Shown here in pieces: positions 27,811 through 36,365 of a DNA stretch of 64,000 nt. The stretch is from Streptomyces sp. ST2-7A. GTDB lineage: Bacteria; Actinomycetota; Actinomycetes; Streptomycetales; Streptomycetaceae. The notes under the pieces were generated by a model. That model had not been told where the DNA came from. It did not search any database and saw only the letters and a program-made list of their open reading frames with translations. The stretch's first letter is position 1, and each line of letters starts with the position of its first letter. The stretch is taken from assembly GCF_021390475.1 (NCBI RefSeq), contig NZ_JAJUWS010000029.1, positions 1 through 64,000 of the forward strand, read 5' to 3'. The position numbers and the translations under genes were made by a program.

Positions 27811-28476
27811 GTGAGCACCGCCGACGTTCCCGAACCCAACGCGACCGCGGACACCGCCGCCGCGACCGAGGAGCCCCACGTCCCGCCGCTCACCACCCGT
27901 GTGGTGATCGCCGAGGACGAGGCGCTCATCCGACTCGACCTCAAGGAGATGCTCGAGGAGGAGGGCTACACGGTCGTCGCCGAGGCCGGGGACGGCCGGC
28001 GGGCGGTGGAGTTGGCCCGTGAGCACCGACCCGATCTGGTGATCCTCGACGTCAAGATGCCCGTGATGGACGGCATCTCCGCGGCCGAGAAGATCGCCGG
28101 TGAGCAGATCGCCCCGGTCCTGATGCTCACCGCCTTCTCCCAGCGCGACCTCGTCGAGCGCGCCCGGGACGCCGGCGCCATGGCGTACCTGGTCAAGCCC
28201 TTCACCAAGAGCGACGTGGTCCCGGCCATCGAGATCGCCGTCACCCGCTTCACCGAACTCAAGTCCCTCGCGGACGAGGTGGAGGACCTCTCCCAGCGCC
28301 TGGAGACCCGCAAGCTGGTCGATCGCGCGAAGAGCGTCCTGCAAACCCAGTACGGCCTGACCGAGCCCGCCGCCTTCCGGTGGATCCAGAAGACCTCGAT
28401 GGACCGCAGGCTGTCCATGCGGCAGGTCGCCGAGGCGGTCCTGCAGGACGCCGAGGAGAAGAAGCAGCGCAAATGA
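27811..28476 (+). CDS. pdtaR: ANTAR-domain response regulator (PdtaR type)
   Basis: A 221-aa response regulator that acts on RNA. The receiver domain (~30-145) has acidic residues in IAEDEALIRLD, phospho-acceptor Asp80 in VILDVKMPVMDG and Lys129 in YLVKPF. After a coiled-coil linker (~140-160), a C-terminal ANTAR domain binds paired hairpins and relieves transcription termination. This is the orthologue type of mycobacterial Rv1626. Its partner kinase (PdtaS type) is not in the window. The GTG start follows GAGGAG by 4 nt, and TACTCT at 27758-27763 may be a -10 box. Confidence 0.93.
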   Translation: MSTADVPEPNATADTAAATEEPHVPPLTTRVVIAEDEALIRLDLKEMLEEEGYTVVAEAGDGRRAVELAREHRPDLVILDVKMPVMDGISAAEKIAGEQIAPVLMLTAFSQRDLVERARDAGAMAYLVKPFTKSDVVPAIEIAVTRFTELKSLADEVEDLSQRLETRKLVDRAKSVLQTQYGLTEPAAFRWIQKTSMDRRLSMRQVAEAVLQDAEEKKQRK

Positions 28477-28574
28477 GCCGGTGGGGCGGCTCCCCGCCCC
28501 ACTGCGCCCCGGCCCCCGGTGCCCGCTCCGGGGCCGTCCCGCCCCCCGCGGCACGGCCCCCGGAGGGGCGCCGC

Positions 28575-28621
28575 AACGCCCACCACCGCCCCGGAATGTC
28601 CGGTTGCCGGTGGTGGGTGTT
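28575..28621 (+). terminator. Terminator after pdtaR
   Basis: A 14-bp stem (28575-28588 with 28608-28621, one G-U pair) and 19-nt loop are followed by the T-rich CTGTTT. It lies about 100 bases after the stop and separates pdtaR from the transporter operon. Confidence 0.65.
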
Positions 28622-28803
28622 CTGTTTCCGGCACATGGCTCACATCACGAGGCGGTCACACTTGCGACGGCCGTCTGTTTACCGGACGTTCCATGGCAAT
28701 AGATTCCGCTCCACGCCGCACCCGCCGTGTGCCGGTCTCCACCCGGTGTGCACGATTCCCGTGCGGTGGCCTTCGGCTCCGGATTCGCCCCAGGGGGTAC
28801 CCC

Positions 28804-29973
28804 ATGCTCAGCAAGAGAGTCGTGAAGCTCGCGATACCGGTCGCGATCGGCGCGCTCGCGCTCACCGCCTGTGGCAGCGACGACGGCGGCGGAGGCGGCG
28901 ACGCCTCCGGTTCCGTCTTCAAGATCGCCTACCAGGGCCCGCTCTCCGGCGACAACGTCGACCTCGGCATCAACATGGAGAACGGCGTCAAGCTCGCCAT
29001 CGACGAGGCCAACGAGTCGGGCGACTACGACGTCACCTTCGAGTACCTGGACGCCGACGACCGCGGTGAGCCCGGTCAGGCCACCGCCGCCGCCCAGCGG
29101 GCCATCGACGACGAGGACGTCATCGCCGTCGTCGGCCCGGCCTTCTCCGGCGCCGCCTCCGTGGCCGCCCCCCTCTACGGTGAGGCCGGCATGGCCGCCC
29201 TCACCCCCTCGGCCACCAACCCCGACCTCACCCAGCAGGGCTTCCCGACCTTCCTGCGCGGTGTGCCCAACGACGCCGAGCAGGGCGCGGCGATCGCCGC
29301 CTTCTTCGCCGAGCAGGGCGTGGAGAAGGCCATGGTCGTCGACGACCTCGGCGACTACAGCATCGGCCTGGCCGATGTCGCCCAGCAGGGCATGGAGGAG
29401 GCCGGCATCGAGGTCGTCCGCGAGTCGGTGCCCGCCGACACCGTGGACCACAGCGGCATCGCCCGCACCGCCGTGACCTCCGACGCCGACGGCCTGGTCT
29501 ACACCGGCTACTACTCGCAGGCCGGTCCGCTGGCGGTCAAGCTCGCCGAGGCCGGGTTCGACGGCATCAAGCTCGGCGGCGACGGCGTGAAGGACCCCGA
29601 GTTCATCAACCTCGCCCCCGGCGGCGAGGCCGAGGAGTGGTACCTCAGCTGCCCGTGCCGCGACCTGGACGCCGACCAGGAGGGTCGCGACTTCACCGAG
29701 CGCTACGAGGCCGAGTACAACCGCGAGCCGGGCACCTACACCCCCGAGGCCTACGACGCCGCGATGATGATCATCCAGGCCGTGGCAGAGCTGGGCGAGG
29801 CCGCCGACCGCCAGTCGGTCTACGAGGCGCTGTCCGTCGGAACCCACGACGGCGTGGCCAAGACCCTGAGCTTCGACGAGAACGGCGAGTACGCCGGCTC
29901 CGGTATCTACATCTACCGGGTCGAGAACGACACCATCACCGCCCTGGGCGACATCACCGAGATCACCGGCTGA
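28804..29973 (+). CDS. Branched-chain amino-acid ABC transporter, substrate-binding lipoprotein
   Basis: A 389-aa type-I periplasmic-binding-fold lipoprotein (LivJ/LivK-like). The signal peptide ends in the lipobox LTAC at residues ~18-21. The mature domain begins FKIAYQGPLSGDN and has the ligand-binding VVGPAFSGAASVAAPLY near 110 and AYDAAMMIIQAV near 315. It should capture Leu/Ile/Val or related amino acids outside the membrane for the permeases and ATPases at 30120-34238. A hairpin right after the gene may let it be made in excess over the membrane parts. Confidence 0.92.
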   Translation: MLSKRVVKLAIPVAIGALALTACGSDDGGGGGDASGSVFKIAYQGPLSGDNVDLGINMENGVKLAIDEANESGDYDVTFEYLDADDRGEPGQATAAAQRAIDDEDVIAVVGPAFSGAASVAAPLYGEAGMAALTPSATNPDLTQQGFPTFLRGVPNDAEQGAAIAAFFAEQGVEKAMVVDDLGDYSIGLADVAQQGMEEAGIEVVRESVPADTVDHSGIARTAVTSDADGLVYTGYYSQAGPLAVKLAEAGFDGIKLGGDGVKDPEFINLAPGGEAEEWYLSCPCRDLDADQEGRDFTERYEAEYNREPGTYTPEAYDAAMMIIQAVAELGEAADRQSVYEALSVGTHDGVAKTLSFDENGEYAGSGIYIYRVENDTITALGDITEITG

Positions 29974-30002
29974 CGCCGGACTCGGTATCACCACCGGCAT
30001 AC

Positions 30003-30034
30003 CGGCGGGGCGTGGCCGATCCCACGCCCCGCCG
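30003..30034 (+). terminator. Intra-operon hairpin between binding protein and permease genes
   Basis: A perfect 13-bp stem CGGCGGGGCGTGG (30003-30015) with its complement at 30022-30034 and a 6-nt loop, followed by TTTCCC. Placed 30 bases after the binding-protein stop inside one operon, it is likely a partial terminator or 3' RNA stabiliser. Confidence 0.65.
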
Positions 30035-30119
30035 TTTCCCGCCCAGCCACCGCCGCGGCGGTTTCCCCCGGGACCGGGGAGCCGCCCACCGGGGCGGTGA
30101 ATCCGCAAGGAAGTGCTCG

Positions 30120-31043
30120 ATGACCCTCTTCGACTTCTGGGACGTCCTCGTCCTGGGGGTGGTGCTCGGCTCGTTGTACGCCGTCATCGCCATCGGTTAC
30201 ACCCTCGTCTACGGCGTCCTCCAGCTCCTGAACTTCGCGCACAGCGAGGTCTTCATGACCGGAGGATTCGGCGGGGTGATCGCCCTCACCCTCGTCGTCC
30301 CCGTCGCCGCCCCCTCCCTGGCGCAGTCCGCCGGCTACGTCGTGCTCGGTATCTGCACCGGAGCCCTGCTCGGCGCGACCGTCGCCTTCTTCCTGGAGAA
30401 GGTGGCCTACCGGCCGTTGCGCCGCCGCAACGCCCCCCGCCTGGTCTTCCTCATCACGGCCATCGGCGCCTCGTTCTTCCTGTACAACCTCGCGGGCAAG
30501 CTCTTCGGCCGCAACGCCATGCCGATGCCCCGCATGTACGAGAACCGCACGGTCCTGACGATCTTCGACACCACCATCAACATCACCCAGCTGCTGATCG
30601 TCTGCAGCGGCGTGCTGATGCTCCTGATCGTCGACCACGTGGTCAACCGCACCAAGCTCGGCTCGGGTATCCGGGCCGTCGCCCAGGACCCCGAGGTGGC
30701 CTCCCTGATGGGGGTCAACATCGACAAGGTGGTCTCCCGCACCTTCATCCTGGGCGGTCTGATGGGCGGTGCCGCCGGCTTCCTCTTCGGCACCACCAAC
30801 CAGGTCTTCTACACGATGGGCTTCCTGCCCGGCATCACCGCCTTCGCGGCGGCGGTCCTCGGCGGGATCGGCAACGTGCGCGGCGCCATGCTCGGTGGCA
30901 TGACCCTCGGCATCGTCGAGGCGTTCACCGTCGACGTCTTCGGCGACGCCTGGCGGTACGTCGGCGCCTTCGGGGCCCTGGTCCTGGTGCTGATGATCCG
31001 TCCGACCGGAATTCTCGGCGAGCGCGTGGCGAGGACGGCATGA
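30120..31043 (+). CDS. livH: Branched-chain amino-acid ABC transporter permease LivH
   Basis: A 307-aa permease with about eight membrane helices. It shows the LivH opening VVLGSLYAVIAIGYTLVYGVLQLLNF, and the cytoplasmic coupling loop GIRAVAQDPEVASLMGVNIDKV near 190 that contacts the ATPases. The ATG at 30120 follows AAGGAAG. Its last bases overlap the livM start (ATGA). It forms the transmembrane channel with LivM. Confidence 0.95.
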   Translation: MTLFDFWDVLVLGVVLGSLYAVIAIGYTLVYGVLQLLNFAHSEVFMTGGFGGVIALTLVVPVAAPSLAQSAGYVVLGICTGALLGATVAFFLEKVAYRPLRRRNAPRLVFLITAIGASFFLYNLAGKLFGRNAMPMPRMYENRTVLTIFDTTINITQLLIVCSGVLMLLIVDHVVNRTKLGSGIRAVAQDPEVASLMGVNIDKVVSRTFILGGLMGGAAGFLFGTTNQVFYTMGFLPGITAFAAAVLGGIGNVRGAMLGGMTLGIVEAFTVDVFGDAWRYVGAFGALVLVLMIRPTGILGERVARTA

Positions 31044-32455
31044 CAGCGACCGACAACACCTCCATCCCCGGCACCCCCGGTCCCACCGCTTCGAAGCGGG
31101 CCGCCGAGGCCGCCCGCCTGCGCCGCACCGCCTGGTACCGCACCCCCCGCTACACGCGACTGTTCGCCCTGATGGGGGTCGCCCTCGTCGGCGCCCAGGT
31201 CACCGGCGAGCAGGGCACCAACCGCGACATCTTCCACGCCATGCGGGAGAACATCACCGGCCCCGGTCTGTGGCTGTGGGTCGGCGCCTGCCTGTTGGTC
31301 TGGGTGGTCCGCGAGTTCCTGCGCGAGCCCGTGGTCAACGCCTGGTCCACCGCCCGCCGCGCCGGTACCGCGCCCGCCGAGCGGGCCCGCACCGTGTGGC
31401 GCCGCGACCCGCGGCTGCGGATGATCGCGCTCACCGCCCTGCTGGTCTTCCTGGTCGTGCTGCCCTTCCTGGTCAGTCGGCACTGGCAGCAGGTCCTGGT
31501 CGACCAGATCGCCATCTACGTCCTGCTGGCCATCGGCCTGAACGTGGTGGTCGGCTGGGCCGGCATGCTCGACCTCGGCTTCATCGCCTTCTTCGCGATC
31601 GGCGCCTACAGCGCGGCCTTCTGGACCGGGTCCCTCCCGGTCGCCCCGCCCTTCGAGCTGAACAACTTCGCGGTCATCCCGATCGCGGTGATCACCTGCC
31701 TGGTGGCGGGCGTCCTGTTGGGCGCGCCGACCCTGCGGCTGCGCGGCGACTACCTGGCCATCGTCACGCTCGGCTTCCACGAGATCGTCTACCTGATGGC
31801 GAAGAACTGGGTCGAGTTCACCGGCGGCACCCGGGGCGCCTCGGTGGACCGCTTCAGCATCGACCTGGGCTTCTTCAGCTACCAGTGGGGTCTGGACCCG
31901 CGCCCCTACTACTGGCTCCAGCTCGGCTTCATCGTCGCGCTGCTGGTCCTGTTCATCCGCCTGGAGCACTCCCGGGTCGGCCGTGCCTGGACCGCCATCC
32001 GCGAGGACGAGGTGGCCGCCGCCGCCACCGGCGTGGACACCGTCCGCTTCAAGCTGCTGGCCTTCGCCATCGGCGCCTCCACCTCCGGTGTCGCCGGTGT
32101 GGTGTACGCGAGCAAGCTCGGCTTCATCAACTCCGAGTTCTTCATCGTGCTGTTCTCGGTGCTGGTGCTGTCCTACGTGATCTTCGGCGGGATGGGCTCC
32201 ATCCCCGGCGTGCTGCTGGGCACCGCCATCCTCATCTGGCTGCCGGAGTTCCTGCGGGACACCGTCCCGGCCCAGGACCGCTACATGTACCTCGGGGCGC
32301 TGCTGGTGATCATGATGATCTATCGACCACAGGGACTGTGGCCCTCGCGCCGACGCGTCCGCGAACTGCACATGGCGGAGGAGGGCACCGCCGCCCGGGC
32401 CATGCCGGCCGCCGGCGGACGCCCCGCGACCACGGGAGGGGACACCCCGTCGTGA
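31040..32455 (+). CDS. livM: Branched-chain amino-acid ABC transporter permease LivM
   Basis: A 471-aa permease, longer than the typical ~320-420 aa because of a ~110-residue N-terminal part with two extra hydrophobic segments and a charged linker. The conserved core has NVVVGWAGMLDLGFIAFFAIGAY near residue 170 and the ATPase-contact loop RVGRAWTAIREDEVAAAATGVD near 315. The Ala/Gly-rich C-terminus lies in the cytoplasm. It is coupled to livH upstream (ATGA) and livG downstream (GTGA). Confidence 0.93.
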   Translation: MTATDNTSIPGTPGPTASKRAAEAARLRRTAWYRTPRYTRLFALMGVALVGAQVTGEQGTNRDIFHAMRENITGPGLWLWVGACLLVWVVREFLREPVVNAWSTARRAGTAPAERARTVWRRDPRLRMIALTALLVFLVVLPFLVSRHWQQVLVDQIAIYVLLAIGLNVVVGWAGMLDLGFIAFFAIGAYSAAFWTGSLPVAPPFELNNFAVIPIAVITCLVAGVLLGAPTLRLRGDYLAIVTLGFHEIVYLMAKNWVEFTGGTRGASVDRFSIDLGFFSYQWGLDPRPYYWLQLGFIVALLVLFIRLEHSRVGRAWTAIREDEVAAAATGVDTVRFKLLAFAIGASTSGVAGVVYASKLGFINSEFFIVLFSVLVLSYVIFGGMGSIPGVLLGTAILIWLPEFLRDTVPAQDRYMYLGALLVIMMIYRPQGLWPSRRRVRELHMAEEGTAARAMPAAGGRPATTGGDTPS

Positions 32456-33417
32456 CCACCGAGATGAAGCGGGCAGCCGACCGCGCCCCCGAGGGCGACG
32501 CGGCACCCCACCCCACGATCCTGGAGACCTCCGGGGTCACCCTCCGCTTCGGCGGTCTGACCAGCCTCGACCACGTCGACCTGGCGATGCGGCGCGGCGA
32601 GATCCTGGCCATCATCGGCCCCAACGGGGCCGGAAAGACCTCGCTGTTCAACTCCCTGACCGGCGCCTACCTGCCGCAGGAGGGCGCCATCACCTACCGG
32701 CCCCGGGCCGGTGGGGAGGAGGAGCTGCGCGGTCGCAAGCCGTTCCGGGTCAGCCGACTCGGCCTGGCCCGCACCTTCCAGAACATCCGCCTGTTCGGGG
32801 CGCTCACCGCGCTGGAGAACGTCAAGATCGCGGTGGAGACCCGGCAGCGCACCGACGCCGTCTCGATCATGCTCGGCCTGCCGCATGCCCGGCGCGCCGA
32901 ACGCGACAGCGACCGGCGCGCCCACGAGGTGATGCGTTTCGTCGGCCTGGAACACCGGCTCAATGAGCTGGCGGCCTCCCTCAGCTACGGCGAGCAGCGC
33001 CGGCTGGAGATCGCCCGGGCCCTGGCCACCGAGCCGGAGCTGCTGCTGCTGGACGAGCCGGCCGCCGGCACCAACCCCACCGAGAAGCACGACCTGGAGG
33101 AGTTGATCCGCCGGATCAACGCCGAGCTGGGGGTCAGCGTGCTCCTCATCGAGCACGACATGCGGCTGGTGATGTCGGTCGCCGACCGGGTCGCGGTCCT
33201 CAACTTCGGTCGGAAGATCGCCGAGGGCACCCCGGGGCAGGTCCAGCGCGACCCGGCCGTCATCGAGGCATACCTCGGTGCGTCGGCGGAGGAGGAGACG
33301 GAGGTCGTCGCCGACCTGGTGGCCGACCTCGAGGCCGAACACGCCGACGACCCGGAGTGGCGGGGCGGCGACCACGCCGCCGAGAGCCGGCCGAACGACG
33401 GGGAGGAGCGGTCGTGA
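32452..33417 (+). CDS. livG: Branched-chain amino-acid ABC transporter ATPase LivG
   Basis: A 321-aa ABC ATPase energising import. Walker A is GPNGAGKTS near residue 60. The Q-loop is in FQNIRLFG, the signature is LSYGEQRR near 178, Walker B is LLLLDEPAAG near 197 and the switch His is in LIEHDMRLV. The AAGTNP sequence after Walker B is typical of LivG. A ~60-residue acidic C-terminal extension is unusual. The GTG start overlaps the livM stop. Confidence 0.95.
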   Translation: MTTEMKRAADRAPEGDAAPHPTILETSGVTLRFGGLTSLDHVDLAMRRGEILAIIGPNGAGKTSLFNSLTGAYLPQEGAITYRPRAGGEEELRGRKPFRVSRLGLARTFQNIRLFGALTALENVKIAVETRQRTDAVSIMLGLPHARRAERDSDRRAHEVMRFVGLEHRLNELAASLSYGEQRRLEIARALATEPELLLLDEPAAGTNPTEKHDLEELIRRINAELGVSVLLIEHDMRLVMSVADRVAVLNFGRKIAEGTPGQVQRDPAVIEAYLGASAEEETEVVADLVADLEAEHADDPEWRGGDHAAESRPNDGEERS

Positions 33418-34238
33418 GCGACCCGAACGACCACCGCACGACCACCGGAAAGGCCGGGACGGTGAGCACGGAGAAGACCGCGCCGGCCGCGTCCGCCGGG
33501 TCCGGCGGGGAGGCCCCCCTGCTGGAACTGCGGGACCTGCACGTCTTCTACGGGGCGATCGAGGCGCTCAAGGGGATCAACCTCTCCGTGCGCACCGGGG
33601 AGGTGGTGGCCCTGCTCGGCGCCAACGGCGCGGGCAAGTCCACCACCCTGCAGACCGCCTCCGGCATGATCGCCCCCCGACAGGGCGGCGTCCTGCTGCA
33701 CGGCGAGCGGGTGGACGGCATCCCCTCCCACGAGTTGGTCCGCTTCGGCATCGGCCACGTCCCCGAGGGGCGGCGGGTCTTCGCCCGGATGAACGTGGTG
33801 GAGAACCTCAACATGGGGGCCTACCGCTTCAAGCGGCCGGACCCGGCGGACCTGGAGCGCGTCTTCCACCTCTTCCCCCGGTTGCAGGAACGCCGCAAGC
33901 AGGTGGCGGGCACGCTCTCCGGCGGCGAGCAGCAGATGCTCGCCATCGGTCGCGCCCTGATGGGCAAGCCGGAACTGCTGCTGCTCGACGAGCCCTCGAT
34001 GGGCCTGGCGCCGCTGATCGTCCAGCAGATCTTCGAGATCCTCAAGGAGATCAACGAACAGGGCACCACCCTGTTGCTGGTCGAGCAGAACGCCTCCCAG
34101 GCCCTGCAACTGGCCAACCGGGGTTACGTGTTGGAGACCGGTGAGGTGGTGATGGAGGGACCCGCCGGCGAACTGCTGGCCGACCCCCGGATCCGGGCCG
34201 CCTACCTCGGCGAGCACGTGGAGGCCGAGCACTCCTGA
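33414..34238 (+). CDS. livF: Branched-chain amino-acid ABC transporter ATPase LivF
   Basis: A 274-aa ABC ATPase, partner of LivG. Walker A is GANGAGKST near residue 75, the signature is LSGGEQQM near 168, Walker B is LLLLDEPSMGL near 190 and the switch region is LVEQNASQA. The family-specific GHVPEGRRVF occurs near 118. The GTG at 33414 overlaps the livG stop, and another GTG at 33462 is an alternative that would remove a flexible N-terminus. It is the last gene of the operon, followed by a strong terminator. Confidence 0.95.
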   Translation: MSDPNDHRTTTGKAGTVSTEKTAPAASAGSGGEAPLLELRDLHVFYGAIEALKGINLSVRTGEVVALLGANGAGKSTTLQTASGMIAPRQGGVLLHGERVDGIPSHELVRFGIGHVPEGRRVFARMNVVENLNMGAYRFKRPDPADLERVFHLFPRLQERRKQVAGTLSGGEQQMLAIGRALMGKPELLLLDEPSMGLAPLIVQQIFEILKEINEQGTTLLLVEQNASQALQLANRGYVLETGEVVMEGPAGELLADPRIRAAYLGEHVEAEHS

Positions 34239-34271
34239 CCGACCCCGCCCCGCGCGGGCGACCGACACCCC

Positions 34272-34309
34272 GACGGGGCGTCACGGGATCACCCCCGTGG
34301 CGCCCCGTC
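34272..34309 (+). terminator. Terminator of the liv operon
   Basis: A 16-bp stem (34272-34287 with 34294-34309, one G-U pair) with a 6-nt loop, 34 bases after the livF stop. Confidence 0.75.
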
Positions 34310-34368
34310 TGCGTCCCCGGGCCGCCGGGCCCTCGGCCGCCGGGGGCGGGGTCGGCGACGGCCCCGCC

Positions 34369-34533
34369 TCACCGACCTCCGACGAGCACGACGACGCCGA
34401 ACAGCAGCAGGGCGCACCCCGCTCCGGCGACCGCGCACAGGGCGAGGGAACGGCCGATCTCTCCCACCCGTCGATGTCGGGCGCGCCGGCGCCGGCGCGT
34501 CGGGGGGAGTGACCGCCGCCCGTGCCGGGTCAC
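34369..34533 (-). CDS. Small single-helix membrane protein
   Basis: A 54-aa protein: a strongly basic N-terminus (Arg-rich, ~residues 1-28), then one hydrophobic helix, LALCAVAGAGCALLLFGVVV (residues ~30-50). Its GTG start (CAC at 34531-34533) overlaps the stop of the upstream Cys-rich gene as GTGA, the same coupled geometry used throughout this window. No family is recognised. It may tether or partner the Cys-rich protein at the membrane, which is inferred only from the coupling. Confidence 0.45.
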   Translation of the reverse strand: MTRHGRRSLPPTRRRRRARHRRVGEIGRSLALCAVAGAGCALLLFGVVVLVGGR

Positions 34534-34844
34534 CCGCCCTCCCCGGACCGGTGGCAGGCACACGCGCATCCGATGTGGACGATGCCGGGCACCTCGTCGT
34601 GTCGAAGGTCGGGTCCGACGCACTCCCCGTGGCGCCCGATGCGACAGACGAAGCAGACGTACGCGCTTTCGAGGTCGCACCCGCGGAGGCAGGACGCGAG
34701 AGGCCGGACGGGCCGCTCGGCACCGTCGGCCCCGACCCCCGCCATCCGGGCCGATGCCGGGGACCACGGCGGACCGATGGGCGTCCGGCGGGGCAGCACC
34801 GGACGTGGTGGACCACCGTGGCCGGTGTCCGTGGTGCGGTTCAA
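34530..34844 (-). CDS. Small cysteine-rich protein, probable metal binder
   Basis: A protein of about 104 aa. After ~45 Pro/Arg-rich residues it has a tight Cys/His array: CLRGC, CFVC, H..C, then C-x-C-x-CH, with about nine cysteines in 50 residues, suggesting one or two zinc sites. The start is decided by GGAGGTGA four bases before a TTG (CAA at 34842-34844), an excellent ribosome-binding site. It is divergent from the XRE-DUF397 pair and coupled to a small membrane-protein gene. It could be a small DNA/RNA-binding or redox protein. I do not recognise a named family. Confidence 0.55.
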   Translation of the reverse strand: MNRTTDTGHGGPPRPVLPRRTPIGPPWSPASARMAGVGADGAERPVRPLASCLRGCDLESAYVCFVCRIGRHGECVGPDLRHDEVPGIVHIGCACACHRSGEGG

Positions 34845-34964
34845 CGAGTCACCTCCGAGGGGAACGGCTTTCCCTCTTCACCATCGGCGGGTAACCGACC
34901 CACCACAAGGAGTAGCCTGTTCCCGGTCCTCGTTGGTACCGATCCGATGGGCGGAGCACACGAG

Positions 34965-35792
34965 ATGGACGCACGACACAAGGACACCCCACCACTGACC
35001 CCCGACCGACTCCTCGCCCGCCGACTGCGGGAGCACCGCGAGGCACGCGGACTCTCGCTGCGGGGGATGGGCGACCTCATCGGCTACCCGCACTCGTACG
35101 TCTCCCGGATGGAGACCGGGAAGCAGCGGCCCTCCGACGCCGTGGCGGAGAAACTCGACCGGGAGCTGGGCACCTCCGGGGAGTTCGTCTCCCTGCTGGA
35201 GATGGCTCGCGCCCACCTGATCGAGGCGGGGGCGAAAGTGGTCCTGGACAGGGAAACCGAAGCCGTTCGGGTCGAGAGTTTCACATCAAGCGTGATTCCC
35301 GGCCTGCTCCAGACCGAGGAATACGCTTACGGCCTGATGCGGGCAGGCATCCCCGGGGCGGAAGAGGAGGAGATTCGGGAGCGTGTGGGCGTCCGCCTGA
35401 AGCGACAGGAGATTTTGACGAAGGAGAAACCGCCGGTGTACCGCGCGGTTCTCGACGAGGCGGCACTGGCGCGCCCCGTGGGCGGACACGCCGTCATGCG
35501 GGAACAGTTGTCCCGTCTGATCACCCGGCAGGGACAGCCCAACATCACTGTCCAGATCCTTCCCTCGGCGGCCGGTGCGCACGGGATGATGGGGGGCAGT
35601 CTCCTGCTGTTGGATCTCGAAACCGGTCCGCCGGCGGCGTTGGTGGAGAGCTTCCGCACCGGGGTACCCGTCGAATCCCGATGGGAATACGTCGAGTGTG
35701 CGGAGATTTTCCTGGCCGCACGCCTGATGGCCCTGCCCGTGGACGAGTCAACAGAGCTGATCCGCCGATACGAGAAGGAGTACGCCGAGTGA
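34965..35792 (+). CDS. XRE-family helix-turn-helix regulator (DUF5753 type)
   Basis: A 275-aa regulator. The HTH lies in residues ~17-70 (RLREHREARGLSLRGMGDLI, then HSYVSRMETGKQRPS). The C-terminal ~180 residues match the DUF5753 domain, with VIPGLLQTEEYAY near 108 and MGGSLLLLDL near 208. Such proteins pair with small DUF397 proteins and number in the dozens per Streptomyces genome, where several affect development (BldB/WhiJ-like systems). GGAG precedes the ATG at 34965 by 8 nt, and TAGCCT at 34913-34918 may be the -10 box. It is coupled to DUF397. Confidence 0.92.
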   Translation: MDARHKDTPPLTPDRLLARRLREHREARGLSLRGMGDLIGYPHSYVSRMETGKQRPSDAVAEKLDRELGTSGEFVSLLEMARAHLIEAGAKVVLDRETEAVRVESFTSSVIPGLLQTEEYAYGLMRAGIPGAEEEEIRERVGVRLKRQEILTKEKPPVYRAVLDEAALARPVGGHAVMREQLSRLITRQGQPNITVQILPSAAGAHGMMGGSLLLLDLETGPPAALVESFRTGVPVESRWEYVECAEIFLAARLMALPVDESTELIRRYEKEYAE

Positions 35793-35974
35793 GCGAGACC
35801 CCGTGGCGGAAGTCCACCCACAGCGGTAACGACAACGGCAACTGTCTCGAGGTGCGGGACGGTGTGCCCGCTATGGTGCCCGTCCGTGACAGCAAGCGGC
35901 CCGGGGGGCCGGTGGTGAACGTGCCGGTCGCCTCCTGGGTCGGTTTCGTCGATCACCTCAAGCGTCGGGCCTGA
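35789..35974 (+). CDS. DUF397 domain protein
   Basis: A 61-aa DUF397 protein with the standard opening WRKSTHSGNDNGNCLEV, a central VPVRDSKRPGGPVV and a closing W..F..HLK segment. It is coupled to the XRE gene by a GTGA overlap. In characterised pairs the DUF397 partner binds or counteracts the XRE protein, resembling an antitoxin-like or co-regulator role. Here that is inferred from the family. Confidence 0.9.
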   Translation: MSETPWRKSTHSGNDNGNCLEVRDGVPAMVPVRDSKRPGGPVVNVPVASWVGFVDHLKRRA

Positions 35975-36007
35975 CCCGGCGCCCGCCCCCGGCCCCGGCC
36001 CGAACGA

Positions 36008-36038
36008 CGGCCCGCGACCGTGAGTCGGTCGCGGGCCG
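36008..36038 (+). terminator. Terminator after the XRE-DUF397 pair
   Basis: A perfect 13-bp stem CGGCCCGCGACCG (36008-36020) with its complement at 36026-36038 and loop TGAGT, 34 bases after the DUF397 stop. Confidence 0.75.
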
Positions 36039-36091
36039 GCGTCGCGCACGGCGGGCGGGAAAACCCCGCGCGCCGCCGACCGGGTGCCGGC

Positions 36092-36365
36092 TACCCTGGT
36101 CGGGTCCTGTTGTCTCCGATGGAGGTGGACGTTGCGCATCTGAGGTTCGCGATCACCGCGCGGTACGGCCCCCGGCCGTGTGCCGTCGTGCCGGTGGAGA
36201 CCCTGTCTCCCGCACGACGCACCGCGTGAACGCGACCCCGGGTGCACGAGTCGTCCCCGCACGGGACCCGCACCTCTCCCCGCCCCCGCCCGGGCCGGTC
36301 GCCGCACGGTGCTCGCACACGCGCCCCATCGCCCATTCCGCGAGCGTGATTGCGAGAGAACACCG
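36092..36365 (+). promoter_or_regulatory. ABC-F gene leader with candidate upstream ORFs
   Basis: A possible -10 box TACCCT (36092-36097) is followed by GGAGGT (36121-36126), a near-perfect ribosome-binding site with no long gene behind it. Five bases later TTG-CGC-ATC-TGA (36132-36143) would make Met-Arg-Ile. An overlapping frame from ATG 36119 to 36229 encodes 36 aa with coding-like third positions. Small hairpins follow (for example GTCCC/GGGAC at 36253-36267). This resembles ribosome-mediated attenuation leaders of ABC-F resistance genes. Confidence 0.45.

Noticed and set aside
34297..34512. Plus-strand small protein gene after the liv operon
   Set aside because: It overlaps the liv terminator arm, has low-complexity sequence and no ribosome-binding site, and the minus-strand frame there has a coherent membrane helix and coupled start.
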